A stretch of DNA of 38,334 nt from Bacillus sp. JCM 19041 (GTDB lineage Bacteria; Bacillota; Bacilli; Bacillales; Bacillaceae_D): contig BAXC01000041.1 of assembly GCA_001310375.1 (NCBI GenBank), forward strand, positions 1-38,334. The letters run 5' to 3'. Shown here piece by piece: positions 8,614 through 17,460 of the stretch. How positions within the stretch are numbered: the stretch's first letter is position 1; the number at the start of each line of letters is the position of its first letter. Made by a program: the position numbers and the translations under genes. The notes beneath the pieces were generated by a model. The model was not told the DNA's origin, did no database searches, and worked only from the letters and a program-made list of their open reading frames with translations.

Positions 8614-8895
8614 ATGGACTTATCATTCATGCTGAATCTTGTTCTTTTCATGATTGTCTTATCCAATTACATCATTCATCTTCTTTTAAAAAATGAAGTT
8701 GGGAAGAATATGCTTCGTGTGATTAGCGGTTTAGTCATCATGCCAGGAATCCCTATTCTCTGGATTATGACGTATGATGATTCAAATACCTTTATATCTT
8801 TTTATCTGCCACTACTAGTAACGATCCTGGTGATCGGGTTCTTTATAGATGGTCTTGTTCGATTGAGCATCGGTTTTTACAGGAGTAAGAAATAG
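8614..8895 (+). CDS. small three-segment membrane protein
   Basis: Ninety-three residues with three likely membrane helices (about 4-25, 36-55 and 66-86) and a basic tail FYRSKK. ATG 8614 follows AAGGGAGTGGAATAG. No recognised family and no residues suggesting transport or catalysis. It is not obviously in an operon with its neighbours. Confidence 0.6.
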   Translation: MDLSFMLNLVLFMIVLSNYIIHLLLKNEVGKNMLRVISGLVIMPGIPILWIMTYDDSNTFISFYLPLLVTILVIGFFIDGLVRLSIGFYRSKK

Positions 8896-9047
8896 ACTAA
8901 TTTTTTAAAAAGCGTCATCATCCAGTATGTAACTGATCGGGGCGAAGGGAGACAACATGGAAATCATCATCAATAGTCCATTGCAACCATCCCTATGTAG
9001 GCAATCAATTAATGTTCAAGGTGAGGTTAGTGGGTATTTATTTATTA
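8896..9047. other. non-coding stretch before the AKR promoter
   Basis: Between the small membrane gene and the MerR-type promoter I see no gene. A 50-codon open frame starting at ATG 8957 runs across the promoter and has no recognisable product, so I do not count it. Confidence 0.4.
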
Positions 9048-9078
9048 TTGACTTGGAGTTAACTCCATCTGTCATAAT
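9048..9078 (+). promoter_or_regulatory. MerR-family type promoter, 19-bp spacer with palindromic operator
   Basis: The -35 box TTGACT (9048-9053) and the -10 box CATAAT (9073-9078) are 19 bases apart, two more than normal. The spacer holds TGGAGTTAACTCCA, a perfect 14-bp palindrome. This is the hallmark of promoters untwisted by MerR-family activators. It resembles the site used by AdhR-like regulators in Bacillus. It should drive the aldo/keto reductase at 9252. No merR gene is visible in the window. Confidence 0.75.
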
Positions 9079-9251
9079 AGCGGTATCAGGAGGTGAGCTG
9101 TCGGGTTGAATGCCCTGAGCACTGGGCTGGTTTCTTTGAGAAAAAGTGTCAGGAATTATTCAGAGAAGCCCGGATGGAAGTCGTAGCAAGATAAGACAGC
9201 AAGTGTCGTTTTTTGAATAGTTGATAAGTTTCTCGAGAAAGGAGAATGATA

Positions 9252-10252
9252 ATGGATATTCGTTCACTAGGAAAAACGGGATTACAGGTGACAAATCTTT
9301 GTTAGGTACGATGACATTTGGCAATCAGGCTGACAAAAATACCTCCTTTAAAATACTCGATACAGCGTTTGATGCTGGTGTGAATTTTATAGATACTTCT
9401 GACGTGTACCCAATTGGTAGGGCATCCTATGACATTGCAGGTGCAACGGAGTCTATTATCGGTGAATGGCTGCACGGTAAACGAGACAAAGTGGTTCTCG
9501 CAACAAAATGCTTTGGCGCGATGGCTCCTGGACCAAATGATCGTGGGCTGAGTAGGAAACACATCATAACCGCTGTTGAGGACAGTCTTCGCCGCTTAAA
9601 AACGGACTATCTCGATCTGTATCAGGCGCATCAATTTGACCCAAATACGCCTATGGATGAAACATTGCGGGCATTTGACGATCTTGTTACTCAAGGAAAG
9701 GTACGCTATATCGGTGTATCAAATTGGCGTGCATGGCAAGTCGCTAAAGCAACGGGAATTACGAAAAGGAAAAATTACGCACCAATTGCAAGCGTTCAGC
9801 CGCGGTATAACTTGTTATTTAGGATGATTGAAGACGACTTGGTTCCGATGGTACTCGACGAGGGAATTGGTGTCATGAGTTATAACCCACTCGCAGGTGG
9901 TATGTTAACAGGACGCTATAAGAAAAATGCGACGATCGAAGAGGGGACTCGTTTCGGACTTGGGAATAATGCAGGAGTACATTATCAGGAGCGCTATTGG
10001 CAAAAAGCGACGTTTGAAGCTGTTGAACAGTACCAAGCTTGGTGCCAGGACCGTGGGTTTGATCCCGTCACAACGGCAGTGCGATGGGTCACACAACAAC
10101 CGGCTATTACTTCTACGATCATCGGGGCAAGTCACCCTGATCAATTGGAAGCAAGCTTGCGTGCTGTTGAGATGGATATATTAACAGAACAAGAGTTGGA
10201 GTGGCTAGATAAGCTGTGGTTCTCATTGCCTCGCCGCCGTGAATTTAGTTGA
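9252..10252 (+). pseudogene. aldo/keto reductase, single frameshift near the N-terminus
   Basis: An NADPH-dependent aldo/keto reductase of about 333 residues. The N-terminus MDIRSLGKTGLQVTNL begins at ATG 9252, after AAAGGAG. One base is missing near 9299, and the rest, LGTMTFGNQADKN onward, is in the next frame. Catalytic residues are D and Y in FIDTSDVYPIG, K in LATKCFG and H in YQAHQFDPN. The cofactor segment PLAGGMLTGRY and the C-terminal IIGASHPDQLEAS are present. It probably reduces reactive aldehydes, which fits a MerR-type electrophile-sensing promoter upstream. The break is a single indel, possibly a read error. Confidence 0.85.
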
Positions 10253-10351
10253 ACTGAGTTTGGAAAAGTTGTTTAATCAGTTTAAATCGCTTTTTTAAGA
10301 TTTCTCGTTTTAATTAGCACGGTATAAATCATGTATTGGACTCAAGTAATC

Positions 10352-10382
10352 GGGCGCATTCCAAAAAGGAAGCGCTCTTTTT
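10352..10382 (+). terminator. rho-independent terminator
   Basis: GGGCGC-A-TTCC pairs with GGAAGCGCTC (one bulged A), followed by T5. It closes the aldo/keto reductase transcript. Confidence 0.7.
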
Positions 10383-10458
10383 AGGTAGAGTCAACTGCAG
10401 AATTAGTGGAGGGAATTCAGTAGTAACCAGCTCTTGGGTATGAGTAGCTCGTTTCAGC

Positions 10459-10649
10459 TTAAGCATTTGGAAAAAGTACATCAAATTCCTCAATGGCATT
10501 TTTGAGTTCTTGTTCAGATAATGAGTTCAAATGTTCAGCAATCCTACTACGTCGTTTGCTTGCTTCTCGAAAACTAGATTTGTTAGGCGAGTGACTTTAT
10601 TAGCGATTGGGTCGATATGAAATTGTTGTACCCAATTTTTCTTTTTCAT
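10459..10649 (-). pseudogene. small basic protein gene, single frameshift
   Basis: A short minus-strand gene of about 64 codons. ATG 10649 follows AAGGTGG by eight bases, a good ribosome site. The product begins MKKKNWVQQFHIDPIANKVTR, and after a one-base gap near 10585-10590 it continues NKSSFREASKRRSRIAEHLN and SLSEQELKNAIEEFDVLFPN before TAA at 10461-10459. I do not recognise the family. The mix of a WVQQFHIDP start, a basic middle and an acidic end, plus the clean ribosome site, argues that it is real. Confidence 0.5.
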
Positions 10650-10862
10650 CTGTTTAACCACCTTTTTTTAATAGAGTGGTCATTTCAAAGATTTATATAC
10701 CATTTTGAAGATAGATTTATAGGATTTGGGTTAGAAATTTTAATCCAAAAAGGGTTTACGTTTTTTTGAGTTTGTGTAATATTCTGTCATTGTGGCTACT
10801 ATGCTTTTTCATTTAGACGTTTAAGGTATGACGACTTTTTATAATGAGCGAGTAGAAGTTAA
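10650..10862. other. non-coding stretch
   Basis: AT-rich sequence between the small minus-strand gene and the decayed GNAT. It should hold the promoter of the former. I see no gene or strong hairpin. Confidence 0.4.
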
Positions 10863-11469
10863 ATGAAACGTATGATATTCAAGTAAGATCAATGGGAGCG
10901 TTTGAATCGGATGTTTACCGTGAAGCGGCAGCAGTTTTTGTTGATGGGTACGAGAAAGAATTAGAATTTCTCTCTAAGGATCGAGAGCGTTTGATTGATG
11001 CATTTGCACAAATGATTTGTCCTGATGTTTTTTATCTCGCTGTATTGGATCGCGAAATCGTCGGAATCCTCGCCTGTTCTAATAATCAGAAGCGAGCACT
11101 AACAATTGATCAGACCATATTGAGGAAATCCTTTGGCTATATGAAAGGGACCATGCTTATCAGTTTATGAAGAAAGAATTTAATAACAAATTACCTTACC
11201 GAGATATACAGGGTATATTGAATGTGTTGCTACAGCAGTTAAAGCAAGGGGAAAAGGGGTATCAACCATTCTGTTTCGTTATGTTATAGAGAATGCCACG
11301 TATCAACGCTATTTTAGAAGTTGTAGATACGAATGAAAGTGCCTATCGCTTATATAGAAAGCTGGGTTTTTTAGAGTTAGAACGGAAAAAAGAAAGGTTC
11401 TCAAAGCTAAAAGGCTTTAAGGAAAGAATTTATATGGAATTATCAGCTCAAAAGTCTATTAAAATGTAA
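10863..11469 (+). pseudogene. GNAT family N-acetyltransferase, several frameshifts
   Basis: Stitched together this is a GNAT related to the one at 26967. It reads DVYREAAAVFVDGYEKELEF, DVFYLAVLDREIVGILACSN, then (after a break near 11150) YQFMKKEFNNKLPYRDIQG. After a break near 11205 comes YIECVATAVKARGKGVSTIL (motif A, with RGKG), and after another near 11305 VDTNESAYRLYRKLGF (motif B). The start region is also disturbed: ATG 10863 is out of frame with the body. Four or more breaks in 600 bases suggest real decay, although the sequence between breaks is still well conserved. Confidence 0.7.
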
Positions 11470-11580
11470 TAGGTCACTCTTGTGTGTAAAACGACAGGTT
11501 GTAGGCACCATGTATTTTGATGACTTTATTGACGCCTTACGATTTACTTGGCTATCTCCTTCAAGCACTAGTCACTATAA

Positions 11581-11614
11581 AAGTCACTCGATCATGCATG
11601 ATAGAGTGACCTTT
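11581..11614. terminator. bidirectional terminator hairpin
   Basis: GTCACTC pairs with GAGTGAC around the inner palindrome ATCATGCATGAT, with A-rich and T-rich sides. It lies between the decayed GNAT (+) and the lipoprotein (-), which converge here. Confidence 0.65.
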
Positions 11615-11647
11615 TATACAAATATGGACATTAGGAGCTTAAATCAC

Positions 11648-12100
11648 TTATTCACTTTCAATTAATTGGTTGAAGTCATCTAACAGGTTCGTATATTTCT
11701 CCACATCATCTAGTATACCTGATTCATTAAGCAGTTCTGTGTTAAACTCACCGTCTTCAATTCCAGCCAAGTACATATCAATTCCTTGTTCAAGCGTGTC
11801 ATTGTAAGCTAGCGCTTCGTTATGAACGTCTTCCAACATTTCTGGAGGCGTTAACTCATTAAACGTGTCGATATTAGTCTTCATCGCTGTTAATGATTCT
11901 TCTAATTGAATACGTGCCTCTTTATCTGTAATCGCCGTTTCAGTCAGTGCAGGAACGTCACTCGCAAATTGCTGGACGTCTGTCACATAATCAGTTGCAG
12001 CTGGAACGTAATCCAATCCATTTGAAAACTCATCCAAGGCAGAACAGCCTGTAGTAACCAATACAAATGGGAAAAGCAAAGCAATGATTGTTTTTTTCAT
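11648..12100 (-). CDS. small lipoprotein, DUF6376-like
   Basis: A 150-residue lipoprotein with a signal peptide and lipobox TTGC (Cys 19), then a helical acidic body. LDYVPAATDYVTDVQQFASD and ELTPPEMLEDVHNEALAYND resemble the DUF6376 family of Bacillus lipoproteins, whose role is unknown. ATG 12100 follows AAAGGAGCGAGTTAA. It is predicted to be anchored to the outer face of the membrane. It stands alone, with a bidirectional terminator downstream. Confidence 0.65.
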   Translation of the reverse strand: MKKTIIALLFPFVLVTTGCSALDEFSNGLDYVPAATDYVTDVQQFASDVPALTETAITDKEARIQLEESLTAMKTNIDTFNELTPPEMLEDVHNEALAYNDTLEQGIDMYLAGIEDGEFNTELLNESGILDDVEKYTNLLDDFNQLIESE

Positions 12101-12262
12101 TTAACTCGCTCCTTTAGTGTTTTAACCATTTTATTATAACCTGGTTTTTCTCCTAGTCAATCAGAGGCACTATGGGTAGTATAGAACTGAAGAACCATGT
12201 ATGAAGTGTAACCAGTATCATCATTACTTACTCTCATTTATTTGATAAATCAAAATAAATGT

Positions 12263-12291
12263 TTTACTTAAATCAAAGAATGAGATAAGAT
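12263..12291 (+). promoter_or_regulatory. sigma-A promoter of the T-box leader
   Basis: TTTACT (12263-12268), 17-base spacer, TAAGAT (12286-12291). Transcription would start near 12298, about 30 bases before the conserved AGTA of stem I. Confidence 0.55.
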
Positions 12292-12297
12292 AAAAAG

Positions 12298-12603
12298 CAA
12301 TTCCATATAAAAGGCAATGAAGAGAAGAGTAGGCATTTGAACGATCTACAGAGACCTCCGGTAGCTGAGAAGGAGGGTGAGAGAGGATGCTGAACCAAGG
12401 CTCGGAGCTGTGCACCGGAATTATGTGATACATAAGGATGGGGCAACGGGTTCTCCCGTTATAGAGATAGAGTATCGCAGGCGTTTGTTGCCATGCCGTA
12501 CTTGATGAGGCTTCTTTAGCAATAAAGAGGCAAAATGGGGTGGCACCGCGACATAATCTCGCCCCCAAAACAATTTTTGTTTTGGGGGTGAGATTTTTTT
12601 ATT
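12298..12603 (+). ncRNA. T-box riboswitch leader
   Basis: A tRNA-sensing leader. Recognisable parts are GAAGAGAAGAGTA (AGTA at 12328-12331, specifier-loop side), the distal stem CCTCC/GGAGG of stem I, CTCGGAGCTG, and the T-box GGGGTGGCACCGCG at 12537-12550. The final terminator spans 12555-12603. The bulge that pairs with the tRNA end reads TGGC, which predicts a tRNA with G at position 73. I could not assign the specifier codon safely; it lies close to 12390-12402 (GCTGAACCAAGG). When the tRNA is uncharged the terminator should not form and the downstream MFS gene is expressed. Confidence 0.9.
12555..12603 (+). terminator. T-box regulated terminator
   Basis: An 18-pair stem from AATCTCGCCCCC to GGGGGTGAGATT, loop of five to six bases, then T7. 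It is mutually exclusive with the antiterminator formed by the T-box sequence. Confidence 0.85.
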
Positions 12604-12639
12604 TGGTTTTGCATGATCAAATGAAAAGGGGTGGTGTTG

Positions 12640-13868
12640 ATGTCTAGCCGGAGAAATCCGTTATTGCTATTAAGTGGGATAGGCATTTCAAATATCGGCG
12701 GATGGGTTTACTTAATTGCACTTAACTTAATTATATTAAATGAAACTGGCTCCCCACTTGCGGTTACGCTCTTGTATATTCTAGGTCCAATTGCGACAAT
12801 TTGTTCAAATGCTTGGGCTGGGAGTTTTATTGACCGTGTGAATACGAGGAAGTTAATGATTGGGTTGGATCTCTTTCGTGCATGTGGGATTGCGCTTATT
12901 CCGTTTCTCCCGTCTCTTGTTTTAGTCTATATGATCGCATTTATCATAAATATGGGGAGTGCGATTTTCCAACCGACCGCAATGGTGTATATGACAAAGT
13001 TAATCCCCAAAGAAGATCGACAACGTTTTAATGCACTACGCAGCTTCATTAATTCGTGTGGGTCTCTTATTGGTCCTTCGATTGCGGGCATTCTTTTTTG
13101 GCTGGGAACGCCATACACAGCAATTCATATAAACGCATTGGCTCTCTTCTTCTCGGCACTCATTATTCAACTTTTACCTAATGTGGATGTAATGAAAAAG
13201 GAAGCAGTCGGACGAAGTCTGACGTGGGAGACAATAAAAAGTGATTTTAAGATGGTTTTGCGCTTTAGTAAAGTCTCTTCCTATGTAGTGAGGATCTATC
13301 TTTTGTTTTGTGGCACGACGATCTTCATGACAGCAATTGATTCGCTTGAATCCCCTTTTGCAAAAAGGTTCTTTCATTAGCAGATGCTCATTATGGCTTT
13401 TTATTAAGTCTATTTGGAATAGGGATCATTCTCGGTTCCGTCATTAATTCCGTATTTGCGAAGCAACTTGCGGTTTGGTTCTTAATTGGTATTGGAACGC
13501 CGTCTGCAGCAATAGGCTATCTTGTTTTTTATAGTGCACAAAGTTTTTATAGCGCTGCCTTGGGTGTATTCTTAATTGGCTTTGCAACAACATTCGCAAG
13601 TACAGGTTTTTTAACGTTTTATCAAAATCATGTACCTGTTCAAATGATGGGTCGATTTGGCAGTATGTTTGGAATCGTTGAAGCAGTCCTAATCGTAGGA
13701 CTCACAGGTTTAATAGGTATTGCGGCAGAATTTATATCAATCAGACCAGTTGGATTAATTGGTTCTGGAGGTTTTCTCTTACTAGGGATTTGGGCATTTC
13801 TTTTGGTTACACGAAAAAAAAGGCGCGGGTATTTTATGGAGAAGGCATTTGTAAGGACCGGTGGATAA
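12640..13868 (+). pseudogene. MFS transporter under T-box control, single frameshift
   Basis: A twelve-segment major facilitator permease of about 410 residues, with LLYILGPIATICSNAWAGSF and IDRVNTRKLMIGLDLFRACG (motif A-like loop with D and R) and PTAMVYMTKLIPKEDRQRFN. One frame break lies near 13355, after the sequence MTAIDSLE. The other frame then runs LADAHYGFLLSLFGIGIILG to the end at 13868. ATG 12640 follows AAAGGGGTGG. Similar proteins are usually drug-efflux type, but T-box control means its expression follows charging of one tRNA, so amino acid or amino-acid-derived cargo is likely. The break is a single indel and may be an error. Confidence 0.8.
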
Positions 13869-13890
13869 TTGAAGGATTACAATTTAAATG

Positions 13891-13916
13891 AGGCCTTATC
13901 GATTCGATAAGGCCTT
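13891..13916 (+). terminator. terminator-like hairpin
   Basis: AGGCCTTATC pairs perfectly with GATAAGGCCT around a five-base loop. The T tract after it is poor. It follows the MFS gene. Confidence 0.55.
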
Positions 13917-14028
13917 GTAAGGTGATCTTAAACAAAGATTCTGCCTTTTTATTTAGTTTCTTGCGGGGCAACCAATCACAATATGTACTTGCTCATTATT
14001 CCGTAGTGTAGCATATCACAGGTCGATG

Positions 14029-14104
14029 TATCACATAATGATATAATGCTTGATATTTATATCATATAGTGATACATTGTTTTTAGATGTATCGTTTTGT
14101 GATA
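14029..14104 (+). promoter_or_regulatory. three phased operator dyads upstream of padR
   Basis: Three copies of TATCA-N5-TGATA lie at 14029-14043, 14060-14074 and 14090-14104 (the last with TATCG). Their centres are 31 and 30 bases apart, about three helical turns. The middle copy overlaps a possible promoter (TTGATA 14050-14055, TACATT 14073-14078). They are probably binding sites for the PadR protein encoded just downstream. Confidence 0.7.
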
Positions 14105-14125
14105 TAAAAATAAGAAGGTGATTAA

Positions 14126-14443
14126 TTGAAAACAACTGAGCAACTAACGGATTCAATGTTTTATATCATGGCTGCTTTAACGAAACCGAGGCATGGTTAC
14201 GCGATTATGACCTTAATTGAAGAGACGACAGAAGGAGCCATTTCGATCGGTCCTGCTTCCATGTACACGATTATTAAGAAGTTATTAAAACAAGAGTGGA
14301 TTTATTTACATGATGGTACGGATTCTAGACGTAAAACATACCTGATTACTAAAAAAGGAAGAGAAGTATTAGAAAAGGATGTAAAGCTAAGAAAACGAAT
14401 GATCCAGTTTGCGGAAAATGGTTTTAAGGAGGCGGAGGAATGA
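14126..14443 (+). CDS. PadR family transcriptional regulator
   Basis: A 105-residue winged-helix repressor of the PadR family, consisting mainly of the DNA-binding domain: SMFYIMAALTKPRHGYAIMT, then SIGPASMYTIIKKLLKQEWI and YLITKKGREVLEKD. The start is TTG 14126, after AAGAAGGTG. It overlaps the following DUF2812 gene by four bases (ATGA), so the two are coupled. PadR regulators paired with DUF2812 membrane proteins are common in Bacillaceae, where the regulator usually represses its own operon. The three dyads upstream are the likely target. Confidence 0.9.
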   Translation: MKTTEQLTDSMFYIMAALTKPRHGYAIMTLIEETTEGAISIGPASMYTIIKKLLKQEWIYLHDGTDSRRKTYLITKKGREVLEKDVKLRKRMIQFAENGFKEAEE

Positions 14444-15160
14444 GACAAACAAAGTATAAGATGTCAGGTGGATTAGCTTTTTCAGAAGATAAAGATATGG
14501 AAAAACTACGGAAACTTTCTTTGAAAGGCTGGCATGTCAGCAACTTTAAGTTTATGGGGTATAAGCTGGAAAAAGGACAAAGCGCTGATTATATCTATAG
14601 TATTGATTACCGTACCTTAACAGAAGAAGAAAAAGAAGAATACTTAGACTTTTTTTTCCTCTTCTGGCTGGTCGCATGTTTGCTCTGAATTTGATACTCA
14701 CCTGTTTCGAGCACACCCTGGCACAAAACCGATTTATAGTGATCGTGAATCAGTCGCTGAAAAGCACGACACTTTAGGACGTTCAATGAAATGGACCGCA
14801 ATTTCACTCGTTATTTTAACCGCACTTGTATGGATTGGATTGCTTCTTAGCTCTGGTCCTTTACGAAGTATACTGGCTGTAATGGTTATTATTCTCACTG
14901 TGCTTGCCATTCCAACGGCTTGGACTGTCGTTACAGTATACACAAACAAATGGAAGGCCGAAGGAAGAAAAGGTTTAATCAATCTATCAAAAACGATTGT
15001 ACCCCTTCTCTTAGTTTCTGTAATCATTTTACTCGTTTTCTCTGAGTCAGGCAGTCCATTGCGGATCTTGGCTTCTATGGTCATTGGCGCAATTGTATTT
15101 CCAACGGCTATTTGGCTCATCATGTCTCTTTCTATTAGATGGGGAGAAAAGAGTGCTTAG
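14440..15160 (+). pseudogene. DUF2812 membrane protein, frameshift in a T8 run
   Basis: Partner of the PadR regulator. The N-terminal DUF2812 domain reads GLAFSEDKDMEKLRKLSLKG, then YIYSIDYRTLTEEEKEEYLD. Removing one T from the T8 run at about 14650-14657 restores FSSSGWSHVCSEFDTHLFRA and HPGTKPIYSDRESVAEKH, the conserved second half. Four membrane segments follow to the end. ATG 14440 follows GGAGGCGGAGGA and overlaps the padR stop. The domain is thought to sense or respond to envelope-active compounds, though this is not proved. A homopolymer indel is the most likely cause of the break. Confidence 0.8.
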
Positions 15161-15245
15161 TATTTAATGGCTTTGCAGTTAGAAAAAATGCTACTCAGGG
15201 GTAAGTAATCTGATTTGTAGGGAGAACCTTAAACAAAGGTACCTC

Positions 15246-15274
15246 TTCTTTCATATTCATATAATATGAAAGAA
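15246..15274. promoter_or_regulatory. perfect 11-bp inverted repeat
   Basis: TTCTTTCATAT and ATATGAAAGAA are separated by seven bases, 20 bases before ATG 15295. It could be an operator or an mRNA hairpin next to the ribosome site. There is no T tract, so it is not a normal terminator. Confidence 0.5.
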
Positions 15275-15294
15275 AAGGGAATTGGTGGGTCGGT

Positions 15295-16377
15295 ATGAAA
15301 AGGATAATGGTTGTAGGGGCATCTGGAGTTTTAGGGATCTCATCTGTCATGAATTGCTGCGGTTATTTAATTTAGAGATACAGCTCATTATTACGGATTA
15401 TGATAGGGAACGAGGAAAACGAATGGCGGGCGGTTTTGACCATCATGTGGAATTTCGTCATTTAATGCTTCGTGATAATGAAAGGGTAAATCACGTATTA
15501 GAAGATGTTGATGGAGTTGTGATTGCCTTAAAGCAAGAAAATCCATTTATACAGAAGGCGTGTATTGAGCAAGACGTTTTATGTGTGGATGTTACACCAT
15601 TCTATGAGTTTGTCGATAAGGTAAGTTATTTAAATGAGGAAGCAAAAGAAGCAGGAACTGGCTCTGTTGTAATGACCGGTTTTTTTCCAGGGTTATCAGC
15701 CTTAATGGTAAAAAAAAGCGATTGAACCCTTCAACGAAATAACCGAAATTCATATTGGCTTATTACAAAATGTAAATGCGAACGTTGGAACGTCTGGGAT
15801 CAAGGATATGTTAAGTATTATCTCGGAGCCTGTTATGGTGGAGCGTGCTCATATACCAGGGTTTCATATGAAGCGGAAAATGGGATTCCAAAGCTTAAAA
15901 AATGCGATAGAAGTGAGGCTGATTGAGCATTCAGAGAAAAGGATACTCGTTCAAAAGCTAGGTCTCGATGCTGACAGCGTTCATTATTGGACGTCTTGGA
16001 ATAAACGTCGTTTTAATCTTTTAATCTCGTTACTGATGAAATCGAAATTGATTACATATATTCATATGATTGATAGGAAAGTTCTCAGTAAAGTAGTGAA
16101 GCATAACCCGAAAAAAACAGAACGGGCCTCTTTAACTGTAGAAGTAAAAGGGATAGCAGGCGGAACAGAACAAGTGCAATCAGTATGCTTATCTACTGAA
16201 TCTGATTATCAGACTACCGCAATGGTTGCGGCTGCTATACTAAAAATTGCATTGCAGAAAGGTGTAGTGGGTGTCGTTTGTCCGTTTGAGATTGCAAGTC
16301 TGGATGAGGTTTTAAAAGAGGTTAATAGCAAAGACATTGTAATAGAAGCTATTCCCCAGTTCTTGGAGGGTAAGTAA
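15295..16377 (+). pseudogene. saccharopine dehydrogenase-like NAD(P)-binding protein, two frameshifts
   Basis: A Rossmann-fold protein of about 360 residues. MKRIMVVGASGVLG is the dinucleotide-binding loop. After a break near 15333 it continues ICHELLRLFNLEIQLIITDY, with GVVIALKQENPFIQKACIEQ. After a second break at the A8 run near 15711-15718 it reads AIEPFNEITEIHIGLLQNVN to the end. The overall order fits the saccharopine dehydrogenase NADP-binding family, whose members act on diverse substrates. Start ATG 15295 lies after a G-rich stretch (GGTGGG). A possible operator lies upstream. Both breaks are single-base. Confidence 0.7.
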
Positions 16378-16460
16378 AAAAGACACCTGCATAACTGTGC
16401 ACAAAATGCAGGGTGGATCGATTTTACTCCTGCTATTCTGTTGATGAAGGAGGTCATGAT

Positions 16461-17356
16461 ATGAATATGCTGAAGAACATGAATGAGGCGATGAAATACA
16501 TCGAGGAGAATCTTTCTGCAGAAATTGATTACAAGACAATAGCAAGGTTAGCTCATTGTTCTGAATATCATTTTAAAAGGATGTTTTCTTTCCTTGCGGG
16601 AATGACTTTATCAGAATACATCCGCCGTAGACGCCTTAGTATGGCTGCCTTAGAGCTCAATCAATCCAGTATAAAAGTAATTGATGTCGCGATGAAATAT
16701 GGTTATAATTCGCCGGATTCGTTTACTCGTGCCTTTCTACATTTACATGGTGTCACACCATCAGAAGCAAGAAAGCATGGCCAACCATTAAAAGTATACC
16801 CAGTCATGACCTTCCAATTATCAATACGAGGAGGCAATGAAATGAATTACCGAATTGAACAAAAAGAAGCGTTTAACATTGTTGGTATTAAAAAAAGAGT
16901 TCCCATTATCTTTGAAGGAGAAAACCCGGAAATTGCAGCAATGTGGAAAACGTTAACGATGGAGAAAATCGAACAACTACAAAAACTCTCTAACGTTGAA
17001 CCTAAAGGATCATTCAAGCATCTTCTCATTTTTCAGAAGGACGGATGGAAGAGAAAGGAGAGCTGGATCAATATATAGGAGTAGCAACAACACGAGAGAA
17101 ACCGAATGAATTTGAAAAACTGGATGTGCCCGCTTTAACTTGGGCAGTGTTTGAATCAACTGGATCGTTTCCACATACACTACAGGAAACGTGGGGACGT
17201 ATCTATTCTGAATGGTTCCCATCTTCCTCCTATCAAGTAACAGAAGGACCGGAAATCTTATCGATTAAGACGAAGGATTTAACGTCACCATCAGTAGAAA
17301 CAGAGATAAGGATTCCTGTAATAAAAAATACGAAGGAAGTTGAATCAGAGGAATAG
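16461..17356 (+). pseudogene. AraC-type regulator with GyrI-like effector domain, frameshifted
   Basis: The N-terminal double helix-turn-helix of the AraC/XylS type reads [40 protein letters not shown] and [21 protein letters not shown] GyrI-like/effector-binding domain follows ([20 protein letters not shown]). A frame break near 17010 separates it from [20 protein letters not shown] and [23 protein letters not shown] 16461 follows AAGGAGGTCATGAT. Proteins of this form are small-molecule-sensing activators, often for drug efflux. One base corrects it, so it may be intact in the organism. Confidence 0.85.
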
Positions 17357-17377
17357 TAAAAGGACCATACAAGTGGA

Positions 17378-17408
17378 GGTGATACATGAATAGCTGTATC
17401 ACCTTTTT
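17378..17408 (+). terminator. rho-independent terminator
   Basis: GGTGATACA pairs perfectly with TGTATCACC, eight-base loop, then T5. It closes the AraC-type gene. Confidence 0.8.
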
Positions 17409-17460
17409 GCATCTTATTTTTTTACTAATTTAACAATAAGAAAGACGATTAAGGCAAATG

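Noticed and set aside
8957..9109. A 50-codon open frame starting at ATG 8957 after GAAGGGAGACAAC.
   Set aside because: It runs straight across the MerR-type promoter and has no recognisable sequence; the overlap with a strong regulatory signal makes coding unlikely.
11510..11580. Coding fragment MYFDDFIDALRFTW.
   Set aside because: Too short, no ribosome site and no recognisable family; it may be a gene remnant but the evidence is thin.
12224..12568. A 114-codon minus-strand open frame.
   Set aside because: It lies on the reverse of the T-box leader, whose RNA motifs explain the sequence.
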